A stretch of 55,821 nucleotides of DNA from the NCBI GenBank assembly GCA_910588625.1, contig CAJUQN010000011.1, positions 1 to 55,821 on the forward strand, given 5' to 3'. The notes beneath the pieces were generated by a model that made no database searches, had not been told where the DNA came from, and saw only the letters and a list, made by a program, of their open reading frames with translations. Shown here piece after piece: positions 8,246 to 16,215 of the stretch (position 1 is the first letter of the stretch; the number at the start of each line of letters is the position of its first letter). The translations under genes were made by a program, and so were the position numbers. This DNA is from an uncultured Oscillospiraceae bacterium (GTDB taxonomy: Bacteria > Bacillota > Clostridia > Oscillospirales > Oscillospiraceae).

Positions 8246-9314
8246 CAAACGGCTTTCCTGGCAAATGTGGATTCAATATATCCTGGCTCTGCTGGGCTGG
8301 GCTTTTATGGTGGCCTTTATCGCCTATCTGGCCTTCCTCCTGTGCCAGATGCGGACCTGGAGCGGCGCCGAATGGCTCTACCCCATCCTTCACGTACTGG
8401 CCCAATATATTGTTTTCACCTATGCCGTCGTGACCGGGCTGGGCTGGCTGGTCATCAGCTATTTGTTCATCTCCCGCCCCATGCGGTATCTGGACGCCCT
8501 GGCTCAGGCCGCCCAGACCCTGGCCCATCCCACCGAGACCCCTATCACCCTGCCCTCCGGCCTGGAGCAGACGGAGACACAGCTCAACCTGGTACGGGAA
8601 AAGGCCCTCCGGGACACCCTGACGGCAAGGGAGGCGGAACAGCGCAAAAACGACCTCATCGTTTACCTGGCCCACGACCTGAAAACGCCGCTGACCAGCG
8701 TTATCGGCTACCTCACCCTTCTGCGGGACGAGCCGGACCTGTCCCCGGAGTTCCGGGCCCGGTATACTGGGATCGCCCTGGACAAGGCGGAGCGGCTGGA
8801 GGACCTCATCAACGAGTTTTTCGACATCACCCGGTTCAACCTCACCCACCTGGAGCTGGAAAAGCGGTCCGTAGACCTGTCCCGGATGCTCCAGCAGGTG
8901 GCCAGCGAGTTCGAACCTCAGTTTGCCGAACGGGACCTTACCTGTGCGCTGGACCTGCCCCCGGCCATGGAATACGGCTGCGACCCGGACAAGCTGGCAA
9001 GGGTGTTCGACAACCTCCTGCGCAACGCCTGCCACTACAGCACAGCGGGCACGGTGGTAAACATCGCCGCTACGGTGGGGCAGGACGCCATCATCCTGAC
9101 CTTTGCCAACTCCGGGGTCACCATCCCTGAGGAGAAGCTGGGGCGCATCTTTGAGCAGTTCTTCCGGCTGGATTCCTCCCGCGCCTCCCGGACGGGAGGC
9201 GCGGGCCTTGGCTTGGCCATAGCCAAGGAAATCGTGGAGCTCCACGGCGGAGCCATCTCCGCCAAGAGTGAAGCGGGGCTGACCACTTTCACCGTGGTCC
9301 TGCCCAACGTATAA
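8238..9314 (+). CDS. VanS-like sensor histidine kinase
   Basis: A 358-residue membrane kinase, partner of the upstream regulator. Two transmembrane segments (about 12-36 and 47-78) flank a very short extracellular loop. A HAMP-like linker follows, then a HisKA domain with phospho-acceptor His146 in YLAHDLKTPLTSVIGYL, the stretch typical of VanS. The HATPase domain shows FDNLLRNACHYS (N box), a divergent FANSGV where DxGxG would be expected, FEQFFRLD and GGAGLGLAI. The likely start is TTG 8238, which overlaps the regulator stop by 8 bases; the next Met would lose part of the first helix. The degenerate G1 motif deserves note, though VanS-type kinases often vary there. Confidence 0.88.
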   Translation: MNSKRLSWQMWIQYILALLGWAFMVAFIAYLAFLLCQMRTWSGAEWLYPILHVLAQYIVFTYAVVTGLGWLVISYLFISRPMRYLDALAQAAQTLAHPTETPITLPSGLEQTETQLNLVREKALRDTLTAREAEQRKNDLIVYLAHDLKTPLTSVIGYLTLLRDEPDLSPEFRARYTGIALDKAERLEDLINEFFDITRFNLTHLELEKRSVDLSRMLQQVASEFEPQFAERDLTCALDLPPAMEYGCDPDKLARVFDNLLRNACHYSTAGTVVNIAATVGQDAIILTFANSGVTIPEEKLGRIFEQFFRLDSSRASRTGGAGLGLAIAKEIVELHGGAISAKSEAGLTTFTVVLPNV

Positions 9315-9342
9315 AAAAGGGGGTACCTTTCCTTGAACCGCC

Positions 9343-9381
9343 AAAAGAAGCCCCCGCACCGCCGGTGTGAGGGCTTCTTTT
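9343..9381. terminator. Bidirectional terminator between convergent genes
   Basis: A perfect 11-bp inverted repeat (AAAAGAAGCCC 9343-9353 with GGGCTTCTTTT 9371-9381) gives U-rich ends in both directions, serving the kinase (+) and the formyltransferase-like gene (-). Confidence 0.85.
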
Positions 9382-9385
9382 GCTA

Positions 9386-10171
9386 TCATTTAAGTGCTTT
9401 CATTTTATCCGCCACGACATAGCCGCCCTGCACTGAAAAGGGCCGGCCCTTCGATTCACCAAAGATCACCCGTCCGCCAATTAGCTCCGTCTTGCGCTCC
9501 CCATCCCGGTAGACGCACTCGTAGCCGTAAAAGGCCCGGAGGATACGGTCCACCCGGGCCGCGTCCATGTCAGGGGTCACGGTCCAATCCTTCTCGGCGG
9601 GCAGGGGCCAGTACTCCCCCGCTCCCTGGGGCTGGGCATTTTCCAACACCTGGGATAGGTTGTGGATCAGCACGTGGACCATACCGGGCACCCGCTCGGA
9701 TACCTTTTCCATATAGGTCTGGTGGTCCTCCCGCTCGTCCAAGGGGAAGCGCTCCCGGAGCAAGATCTCCCCGGTGTCGAACTCTGCCGCCATTTTGTGG
9801 GCAGTAACGCCGCCCAGCTTTGCACCCTCCAAAATGAGCCACGGCATGGGCCAGGACCCCCGGCCAACAGGCAGAGGAGTCGGGTGGAAATTCACCATGG
9901 GAAAGGCGTCCGTGATGGGCGCTCGGTAGTAGTACCCCGCGCACGCCAGCAATTCGCAGCCCTGAGCTGCCAGCTCATCCAGATCTGCGGCGGTGATGCG
10001 GTCCAGCGTGTAGGGTATCCCCCGCTTCTCCGCTGTTTTGATGACGGCGGTGTTAAATTCCGTCACGTTGTCCACCGGGCAGGTGAACAGCTTGAGGACC
10101 TGGCATCTTTCCTCTAGCAGCGCGTCTAAAACAGGCTTTAACAGGTCGATGCCCAGATAGGCGATTTTCAC
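9386..10171 (-). CDS. Formyltransferase-family protein (Fmt/ArnA N-domain type), substrate unknown
   Basis: A 261-residue protein with the formyl_trans fold. MKIAYLGIDLL opens the fold. The catalytic Asn and His lie in VNFHPTPLPVGRG, and the catalytic Asp in AAEFDTGEILLR. A small C-terminal domain (about 195-261) resembles the Fmt C-terminal domain but is shorter. Methionyl-tRNA formyltransferase is usually about 310 residues and beside def, so this may be a paralogue that formylates a sugar amine or other small molecule. The start has GGGGAG upstream. No partner genes are adjacent. Confidence 0.75.
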   Translation of the reverse strand: MKIAYLGIDLLKPVLDALLEERCQVLKLFTCPVDNVTEFNTAVIKTAEKRGIPYTLDRITAADLDELAAQGCELLACAGYYYRAPITDAFPMVNFHPTPLPVGRGSWPMPWLILEGAKLGGVTAHKMAAEFDTGEILLRERFPLDEREDHQTYMEKVSERVPGMVHVLIHNLSQVLENAQPQGAGEYWPLPAEKDWTVTPDMDAARVDRILRAFYGYECVYRDGERKTELIGGRVIFGESKGRPFSVQGGYVVADKMKALK

Positions 10172-10286
10172 AGCTTCTCCCCCTCGTTTTCTCCAAACTT
10201 AATACCCTCCGATTGTAACACACCCCTCGTCCAAAAGCTACCAGAAAATGACGGTCCTATTTTCCGAGCAATTTCCCCCAAAATCA

Positions 10287-10315
10287 TTGACAAGTTGGTG
10301 ACAAACCAGTATAAT
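10287..10315 (+). promoter_or_regulatory. Consensus sigma-A promoter of the polyamine transporter operon
   Basis: TTGACA at 10287-10292 and TATAAT at 10310-10315 with a 17-base spacer: a perfect consensus promoter. It predicts a leader of about 110 bases before potA. Confidence 0.85.
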
Positions 10316-10321
10316 GCAACT

Positions 10322-10425
10322 CGCTATCCGTGAAACCCCGGGCTCGAAAGGGCTGCTTGCTGCGGCGGGCACTAGCCGGGAACTATAACAAGGGAGCTGA
10401 AAAAACACTCATCATTAGAAATGGG
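10322..10425 (+). promoter_or_regulatory. Possibly structured 5' leader of potA
   Basis: The GC-rich leader can pair CCCGGGCT near 10337 with AGCCGGG near 10374 (one bulged base) around a smaller hairpin-capable stretch. No riboswitch class was recognised; the usual ykkC/guanidine, THF and preQ1 motifs are not apparent. No U-run follows, so control, if any, would be at translation. Confidence 0.25.
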
Positions 10426-10434
10426 GGAGGATAA

Positions 10435-11622
10435 ATGTCCAAGGAGCTGATCCGCCTGCGGGACTGTGTCATGTCCTACGGCGACGAGGTCGTGCTCGAC
10501 CACATCAATCTGTATATCAATGACAAAGAGTTCCTCACGCTGCTGGGCCCCAGCGGGTGCGGCAAGACAACCACTCTTCGGATGATAGGCGGGTTTCTGT
10601 CGCCGACCGCCGGGGACGTTTTATTTGACGGCGTGAGGATCAATGATGTGCCGCCGCATCTGCGGACGGTGAACACAGTGTTCCAGCGGTACGCGCTGTT
10701 TCCGCATCTGAACGTGTTCGAGAACGTGGCCTTCGGCCTGCGCATCCCCAAGAAGGACGGGGACGGCCGAAAGGTGAAAATCTCCGAGCGGGAGATTCAC
10801 GAGCGCGTGATGGAAATGCTGGAGGTTGTCAACCTGAAGGGTTTCGAGAAGCGCCCGGTATCTGCCCTGTCCGGCGGACAGCAGCAGCGGGTGGCCATCG
10901 CCCGGGCTCTGGTAAACCGGCCCAAGGTGCTGCTGCTGGACGAACCGCTGGGGGCGCTGGATATGCGCCTGCGCAAGGATATGCAGAACGAGCTGAAGCG
11001 GATTCAGCAGGAGATGGAGATTACCTTCATCTATGTGACCCACGACCAGGAGGAGGCGCTGGCCATGTCCGACACCGTGGTGGTGATGGACGGCGGGCGC
11101 ATCCAGCAGATCGGTACTCCCGAGGACATTTATAACGAACCGAAAAACGCCTTCGTGGCGGACTTCATCGGCGAGTCCAACATCATCGACGGAATCATGC
11201 GGGCCGACAGGGTGGTGGAGATTTTTAACCGGAAATTTCAGTGTTTGGATAAGGGCTTCGGCAAGGATGAGCCGGTAGATGTGGTCATCCGCCCCGAGGA
11301 CGTGGACATTGTGGACGAGGCCGCCGGACAACTTCGGGGCGCCGTCACCTCCGTCACCTTCAAGGGCGTGCACTATGACACCATAGTGGACTTTTACGGC
11401 TTCAAGTGGCTCATCCAGACCACCGATTTTTGCCCGGTGGACAGCCGTATCGGCATCAAAATCGACCCAGACGGCATCCATGTCATGAAAAAGAGCCAGT
11501 ATTCCGGGATGTTTGGAGACTACTCCTCTTACTCCGAGGAGTACGACGAGCTGGACGTGGTGGAGCCCGAGGACGAGGATGGAGAGGAGCGTGACTCCCA
11601 GGAGGGCGGCTATGAAGAATAA
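10435..11622 (+). CDS. potA: Spermidine/putrescine ABC transporter ATP-binding protein
   Basis: The 395-residue ATPase powers polyamine import at the cytosolic face. It has Walker A GPSGCGKTT (about 38-46), the Q loop in TVFQRYALFP, the signature LSGGQQQR, Walker B VLLLDEPLGALD and the H-loop YVTHDQEEA. A TOBE-like C-terminal region (about 270-360) follows, with an acidic tail (EEYDELDVVEPEDEDGEE). GGGGGAGG lies 6-7 bases before the ATG. Its 3' end overlaps potB by 11 bases. Order potA-potB-potC-potD and similarity to PotA make polyamine import the likeliest role. Confidence 0.93.
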   Translation: MSKELIRLRDCVMSYGDEVVLDHINLYINDKEFLTLLGPSGCGKTTTLRMIGGFLSPTAGDVLFDGVRINDVPPHLRTVNTVFQRYALFPHLNVFENVAFGLRIPKKDGDGRKVKISEREIHERVMEMLEVVNLKGFEKRPVSALSGGQQQRVAIARALVNRPKVLLLDEPLGALDMRLRKDMQNELKRIQQEMEITFIYVTHDQEEALAMSDTVVVMDGGRIQQIGTPEDIYNEPKNAFVADFIGESNIIDGIMRADRVVEIFNRKFQCLDKGFGKDEPVDVVIRPEDVDIVDEAAGQLRGAVTSVTFKGVHYDTIVDFYGFKWLIQTTDFCPVDSRIGIKIDPDGIHVMKKSQYSGMFGDYSSYSEEYDELDVVEPEDEDGEERDSQEGGYEE

Positions 11623-12469
11623 GCGCTCCTGGTTCACCTTTCCCTATGTGATCTGGATGGCCCTGTTCGTGGTCATCCCCATTCTCATCATGATGGTGTA
11701 TGCCTTTACGGTGGTGGACCCCGATACCAACATTGCCTACGCCTCCGTTGGAAACTTCACCCGGATGGGTGTGTATCTGTCTGTGTTCCTGCGCTCTTTC
11801 TGGCTGGCGCTGGTGGCCACGGTGATATGTCTACTGATCGGCTATCCGGTGGCCTACTGGATGGCCAAGGAAGGACCCCGGTTCCAGCGGATTGCCATGG
11901 CCCTGGTCATGCTGCCCATGTGGATCAACTTTCTGCTGCGCACCTATTCCTGGATGTCCATTCTGGAGAATAACGGCCTGCTCAACCAGCTGTTCCGGAC
12001 CGTGGGCCTGCTGGACCTGCTGGGGGTGGACCACCTCCAGATGATCGGCACCTCCGGCGCGGTGGTGCTGGGCATGGTGTACAACTATCTGCCCTTCATG
12101 ATCCTGCCCATCTATTCCGTCATTGTCAAACTGGACGGCTCCCTCATCGAGGCCGCCCGGGACCTGGGGGCCGACTCGGCTCGAGTGTTCTCCAAAGTGA
12201 TCTTTCCCCTGTCCCTGCCGGGCATTTTGTCCGGAGTGACCATGGTGTTCGTCCCCTCCGTATCCACCTTTGCCATCTCCAGCCTGCTGGGCGGGGGCAC
12301 TCAGGGCGCCATGCTGCTGGGCGACCTGATCGAGACCCAGTTCAAGGGCGGGGCCTATAACCCCCACCTGGGCGCGGCCGTGTCCATGGTGATGATGGTG
12401 ATCGTTGTCGTCTGCATGGTGGTCATGAACCACTTTGGCGAGGGCGAGGAACAGGCGGTGATGCTATGA
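11612..12469 (+). CDS. potB: Spermidine/putrescine ABC transporter permease PotB
   Basis: A 285-residue inner permease with about six hydrophobic helices. The EAA loop that docks on the ATPase is visible as EAARDLGADSARVFSKVIFP (about 180-199). MKNKRSWFTFPYVIW opens the protein in the PotB style. ATG 11612 was chosen over the longer frame because it starts the conserved N-terminus and has CAGGAGGGCGG upstream within potA. It is followed by 121 bases holding a palindromic repeat before potCD, an unusual gap for this operon. Confidence 0.92.
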   Translation: MKNKRSWFTFPYVIWMALFVVIPILIMMVYAFTVVDPDTNIAYASVGNFTRMGVYLSVFLRSFWLALVATVICLLIGYPVAYWMAKEGPRFQRIAMALVMLPMWINFLLRTYSWMSILENNGLLNQLFRTVGLLDLLGVDHLQMIGTSGAVVLGMVYNYLPFMILPIYSVIVKLDGSLIEAARDLGADSARVFSKVIFPLSLPGILSGVTMVFVPSVSTFAISSLLGGGTQGAMLLGDLIETQFKGGAYNPHLGAAVSMVMMVIVVVCMVVMNHFGEGEEQAVML

Positions 12470-12545
12470 CTTACTTTTTCTTGACATACTTTTTCTTGAA
12501 AGAAAAAGTATGCAAAAAGAACTTTAGTTTCGCTTCGGTTTGTCT
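12470..12545. repeat. Palindromic intergenic repeat between potB and potCD
   Basis: CTTACTTTTTCTTGA at 12470-12484 is nearly repeated at once, and CATACTTTTTCTT (12484-12496) pairs perfectly with AAGAAAAAGTATG (12499-12511) across 2 bases. A CAAAAAGAACTTTAG tail follows. The arrangement resembles small palindromic intergenic elements that occur in many copies in some clostridial genomes; copy number cannot be judged from one window. In mRNA the hairpin could attenuate or stabilise the transcript between potB and potCD. Confidence 0.6.
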
Positions 12546-12590
12546 GCGTTACCCCACGCTGCCGCACGGCCACGAAAGGGGGGGGCTGAC

Positions 12591-14615
12591 TTGAAACGCA
12601 AGAACCGCGTCGGGAGCCGCATTTTCATCGGCCTGACTTTCCTGTTTTTGTACCTGCCCATCTTCCTGCTTATCATTTTCTCCTTCAACGCAGGAGAATC
12701 CAGCGCGGTATGGCAGGGCTTTTCCTTGAAATGGTATACCGCACTGTTCAAAAACCGGCTCATTATGAACAGCCTGTACACCACCCTGCTGGTTTCCCTG
12801 CTGGCCACAGCCATCTCCACGGTGGCGGGCACCTTCGCCGCCATTGGCCTGTACTCCCTGAGCCGCCGCAAGCGGGATGCCCTGCTGGTGGTCAACGACA
12901 TCCCCATGATGAACGCGGATATCGTCACTGGTGTGTCCCTGTGTCTGTTCTTTGTGGCCTTTTTCGAGGGCTGGGGGGCCTTCGCCCACTGGTTCAACAC
13001 CCAGGAACTTTCCGTGCTGGGGCATATTCTCCATCTGCCCGACGAGTTGGCTCTGGGCTTCGGCACTATGCTGCTGGCCCACATCACCTTTAACATCCCC
13101 TACGTCATCCTGAACGTGGCCCCCAAGCTGCGCCAGATGGACAAGAACCTGGTGGACGCGGCCCAGGACCTGGGCTGTACCTGGATGCAGGCCTTTGGGA
13201 AGGTGATTCTGCCTGAGATCAAGCCTGGCATCGTGTCCGGGGCGCTCATCGCCTTCACCATGTCCATCGACGACTTCGTCATCTCCTATTTCACCGCCGG
13301 GTCATCTACCTCCACCCTGGCCATGCGCATCTACTCCATGACCAAAAAGCGCATCACGCCGGAGGTCAACGCGGTGTCCACCCTGCTGTTTTTGTCTGTG
13401 CTAGTGCTGTTGGTGCTGAACAACGTCCGGGAAATCCGCCAAGAGCGCCGGACGGAGCAGCAGGAAATTCGGGACCCCTCTTTCTTCGAGAAGCTGTCCA
13501 TGAAGTTCTCCCATCCCTCCTACAAATGGGTGCGCCGGGGGGCGGGGGCCGTAATGGCCTGCGCCTTTATTGTGGCGGTAGTCCTGCTCACCGGGGCCAC
13601 CAGCTCCCGGCCAGTAGTCAATGTGTGCAGCTGGGGCGAGTATATCGACGAGGACCTCATCACTCAATTTGAGGACGAGACCGGCATTCGGGTCAACTAT
13701 CAGACTTCCGAGAGCAACGAAGATCTTTATTCCCTGCTGAAGATCGGCGGCGCGGACTATGACGTCATCGTTCCCTCCGACTATATGATCTCCCAGCTTA
13801 TCGAGGAGGGGATGTTACAGGAGCTGGACTACAGCCAAATTCCCAATTTCGACCTGATCGACGGACGGTTCAAGTACCTGCCCTATGACCCGGAGAACAA
13901 GTATACTGTCCCCTACGCCTGGGGCACCCTGGGCATCATCTACAACGCCAGCATGGTGGACGAGGAAATCGACAGTTGGAGCGCCCTCTACGATGACAAA
14001 TACGCCGGAAGCGTCCTGCTCATCAACAACTCCCGAGACGCGCTGGGCGAGGCTCTGCTCTATCTGGGCTATTCGGTGAACACCACCGACGAGGCAGAAA
14101 TTCGTGAAGCCTTCTCCCTGATCTCCGACGCCAGCCAGCGCAAGGTGTTCCAGGGCAAGGTGATGGACCAGGTGTTCCAGAAGATGGAGGGCGGGAACGC
14201 CGCCATCGCCACCTACTACGCCGGGGATTACCTGTCTATGCTGGAAAACCAGGCAGACGGCGTGGATTTGCGCTACGTCATCCCCAAGGAGGGGGCCAAC
14301 TGGTTCGTGGACGCCATGTGTGTGCTCAAGGATGCTCCCCACTACGCCGAAGCCATGGAGTGGATCAACTTCATCGCGTCCACCAAGGCCAATCTGGCCA
14401 ACATGGACTATATCGGCTACGCCTCCCCCAACACCCAGGCATTGGAGGACTACCCCTCCTATTATGAGGAAAAATACGGCGAGGAATTGGACCCAGAGCT
14501 CTACGAGATCATGGCCGCCCCCCCCGAGGTGCTGGAGCGGTGCGAGAGCTATGTGGTGCTTCCCCCTGCCACCAGAGCGTTGTACAACGACCTTTGGATC
14601 GAATTGGGCGCCTAA
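12591..14615 (+). CDS. potC: Fused polyamine permease and substrate-binding protein (PotC-PotD)
   Basis: A 674-residue fusion. Residues about 1-275 are a PotC permease: six hydrophobic helices and an EAA-type loop DAAQDLGCTWMQAFGKVILP. A charged cytosolic linker and an extra transmembrane helix (about 316-338) follow. The rest (about 340-674) is a PotD-like periplasmic-type binding domain displayed outside the membrane: NVCSWGEYIDEDLITQFE, GGADYDVIVPSDYM, YAWGTLGIIYN. There is no lipobox, since the binding domain is tethered by the helix. TTG 12591 is the likely start, with AAAGGGGGG upstream; the frame is open to 12540 but runs into the repeat. Such fusions are known in Firmicutes. Confidence 0.92.
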   Translation: MKRKNRVGSRIFIGLTFLFLYLPIFLLIIFSFNAGESSAVWQGFSLKWYTALFKNRLIMNSLYTTLLVSLLATAISTVAGTFAAIGLYSLSRRKRDALLVVNDIPMMNADIVTGVSLCLFFVAFFEGWGAFAHWFNTQELSVLGHILHLPDELALGFGTMLLAHITFNIPYVILNVAPKLRQMDKNLVDAAQDLGCTWMQAFGKVILPEIKPGIVSGALIAFTMSIDDFVISYFTAGSSTSTLAMRIYSMTKKRITPEVNAVSTLLFLSVLVLLVLNNVREIRQERRTEQQEIRDPSFFEKLSMKFSHPSYKWVRRGAGAVMACAFIVAVVLLTGATSSRPVVNVCSWGEYIDEDLITQFEDETGIRVNYQTSESNEDLYSLLKIGGADYDVIVPSDYMISQLIEEGMLQELDYSQIPNFDLIDGRFKYLPYDPENKYTVPYAWGTLGIIYNASMVDEEIDSWSALYDDKYAGSVLLINNSRDALGEALLYLGYSVNTTDEAEIREAFSLISDASQRKVFQGKVMDQVFQKMEGGNAAIATYYAGDYLSMLENQADGVDLRYVIPKEGANWFVDAMCVLKDAPHYAEAMEWINFIASTKANLANMDYIGYASPNTQALEDYPSYYEEKYGEELDPELYEIMAAPPEVLERCESYVVLPPATRALYNDLWIELGA

Positions 14616-14625
14616 AATATGGAAG

Positions 14626-14659
14626 CCGCCGGAGAATCTATATTCTTCGGCGGTTTTTT
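14626..14659 (+). terminator. Intrinsic terminator of the pot operon
   Basis: A 12-bp stem (14626-14637 with 14642-14653, one G-T pair) and a TTTTTT run, 10 bases after the potCD stop. Confidence 0.85.
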
Positions 14660-14678
14660 CTGCCAACCCGCTTAGGAT

Positions 14679-14707
14679 TTGACTATTGGCGGTCGATGAT
14701 GTATAAT
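14679..14707 (+). promoter_or_regulatory. Sigma-A promoter before the methyltransferase gene
   Basis: TTGACT at 14679-14684 and TATAAT at 14702-14707, 17-base spacer; about 30 bases before the coding start. Confidence 0.75.
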
Positions 14708-14738
14708 AATACGATTTTACTAGGCGGGGGTGGACTCT

Positions 14739-15602
14739 GTGTGGGTCTCGGACCAATGGAAGGATTATGAGCTCATCGACTGCGGCCGGGGCGAGAAGCT
14801 GGAGCGCTGGGGGGACAAGTTCCTGGTGCGGCCCGACCCCCAGGCCATCTGGAGCACCCCCAGAAACCACCGGGGCTGGAGAATGCCCGACGCCCGGTAT
14901 GCCCGGTCCAGCTCCGGCGGCGGGCAGTGGGCGGACAAAAGCGTTCCCCAGCGCTGGCAGGTCAACTATCGGGACCTTACCTTCAATGTGGGGCTGATGA
15001 ATTTCAAGCACACCGGGGTGTTCCCCGAGCAGGCTGCGAATTGGGATTTCGCCAGGGAGCAGATACGAAATGCCGGGCGTCCCGTCAGCGTGCTCAACTT
15101 GTTCGCCTACACTGGCGGGGCCACCATCGCCTGTGCGGCGGCGGGGGCGTCCGTGTGTCATGTGGACGCGGCCAAGGGAATGGTGCAGTGGGCGCGGGAC
15201 AACGCCAAATCCTCCGGCCTGGAGGCCAAGCCTATCCGCTGGATCATCGACGACTGCGGCAAGTTTGTGGAGCGCGAAATTCGCCGGGGACGGAAATACG
15301 ACGCCGTCATCATGGACCCGCCCTCCTATGGACGCGGGCCCTCCGGCGAGGTCTGGAAGCTGGAGGAAAACCTTTACCCCTTTGTGGAGCTGGTTTCGGG
15401 CGTGCTGTCCGGCGAGCCGTTGTTCGTCATTTTGAACTCCTATACCACGGGGCTGGCCCCGTCGGTGCTCACCTATATTTTGCAAACCGTCATCGGTGGA
15501 AAGTTCGGCGGGCGCACCGTGTCCGACGAGCTGGGCCTGCCCGTCACTCAGACCGGCCTTGCCCTGCCCTGCGGAGCCACAGGGCGGTGGACCATTCACT
15601 GA
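14739..15602 (+). CDS. Class I SAM-dependent methyltransferase, RlmK/RlmI-like
   Basis: About 287 residues. The SAM-binding motif I is in VLNLFAYTGGATIACAAAGA, followed by the acidic residue of motif II (HVDAAKGMV). The catalytic/target motif is DPPSYGRG, as in the 23S rRNA cytosine/guanine methyltransferase group (PF10672-like). The N-terminal part is reminiscent of those enzymes' fold but lacks a PUA domain, so the exact RNA target is unknown. GTG 14739 fits the GGGGGTGG spacing best; GTG 14730 in frame is an alternative. The VanZ-like gene follows its stop directly, suggesting co-transcription. Confidence 0.8.
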   Translation: MWVSDQWKDYELIDCGRGEKLERWGDKFLVRPDPQAIWSTPRNHRGWRMPDARYARSSSGGGQWADKSVPQRWQVNYRDLTFNVGLMNFKHTGVFPEQAANWDFAREQIRNAGRPVSVLNLFAYTGGATIACAAAGASVCHVDAAKGMVQWARDNAKSSGLEAKPIRWIIDDCGKFVEREIRRGRKYDAVIMDPPSYGRGPSGEVWKLEENLYPFVELVSGVLSGEPLFVILNSYTTGLAPSVLTYILQTVIGGKFGGRTVSDELGLPVTQTGLALPCGATGRWTIH

Positions 15603-15603
15603 T

Positions 15604-16200
15604 ATGAGCCTCACACTCCGTTATCTGTTCGCTATGCTCTGCGGCGCAATCCCGGCGCTGGCGCTGTTTTTCCTTCTCCGCCCCCTGCGTCTGCAATGTC
15701 TGAACAGAAAAGAGCTTTTCAGCCCTTTCCCCCGGGAGACCGTTATAGCTCTCTTTTGGATGTACTGCGGTGGAGCCGCTCTCCTGGGCCTGACACCCAG
15801 GTGGGTTGTCCGCTCCCTGGCGGGGCTGCCCCTGGGGATGCCCTGGAATGAGGCAGGACTTCCCTTTTTCAGTCTGGGAAATGTCAACCTGGTTCTATTC
15901 GACACCTTTTCCCAGTCCACCTACATTTTAGTTGCAAATGTCGTTCTATTTATGCCCTTCGGCCTGTTTGCCGCCCTCTTGTGGCGGGGCTTCAACTGGA
16001 AGCGGGCGCTGCTGACCGGAGTCTGTGTCACCTTTTCCATCGAAATCTGCCAGCTTTTCATCGGCCGCACCTTCGACGTCGATGACCTGATGCTCAATAT
16101 TGTTGGCGTGTTCTGCGGCTTTCTGTTGGCGCTGGCCGTTCGGAGGCTGTTTCCCCGGTTTGCCGAAAAGCTGGTTGTCTCCCCTGCTACTTCTTCATGA
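15604..16200 (+). CDS. VanZ-like family membrane protein
   Basis: A 198-residue membrane protein with about five hydrophobic segments. The VanZ family hallmarks are NVVLFMPFGLFAALL and, later, SIEICQLFIGRTFDVDDLMLN with its acidic pair. VanZ confers low-level teicoplanin resistance in enterococci, but most family members are of unknown function. ATG 15604 lies one base after the methyltransferase stop and starts a typical membrane signal anchor; the frame is open further upstream inside that gene. Confidence 0.82.
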   Translation: MSLTLRYLFAMLCGAIPALALFFLLRPLRLQCLNRKELFSPFPRETVIALFWMYCGGAALLGLTPRWVVRSLAGLPLGMPWNEAGLPFFSLGNVNLVLFDTFSQSTYILVANVVLFMPFGLFAALLWRGFNWKRALLTGVCVTFSIEICQLFIGRTFDVDDLMLNIVGVFCGFLLALAVRRLFPRFAEKLVVSPATSS

Positions 16201-16215
16201 TCGAGGTATCTTTCT

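Noticed and set aside
7553..9314. Glycopeptide-resistance cluster suggested by VanR/VanS-like genes and a VanZ-like gene
   Set aside because: No ligase, dehydrogenase or dipeptidase genes are present, and the VanZ-like gene is in another transcription unit.
13815..15614. 599-codon minus-strand ORF spanning potCD and the methyltransferase gene
   Set aside because: It crosses two real genes, a promoter and a terminator of the other strand; the translation has no recognisable fold.
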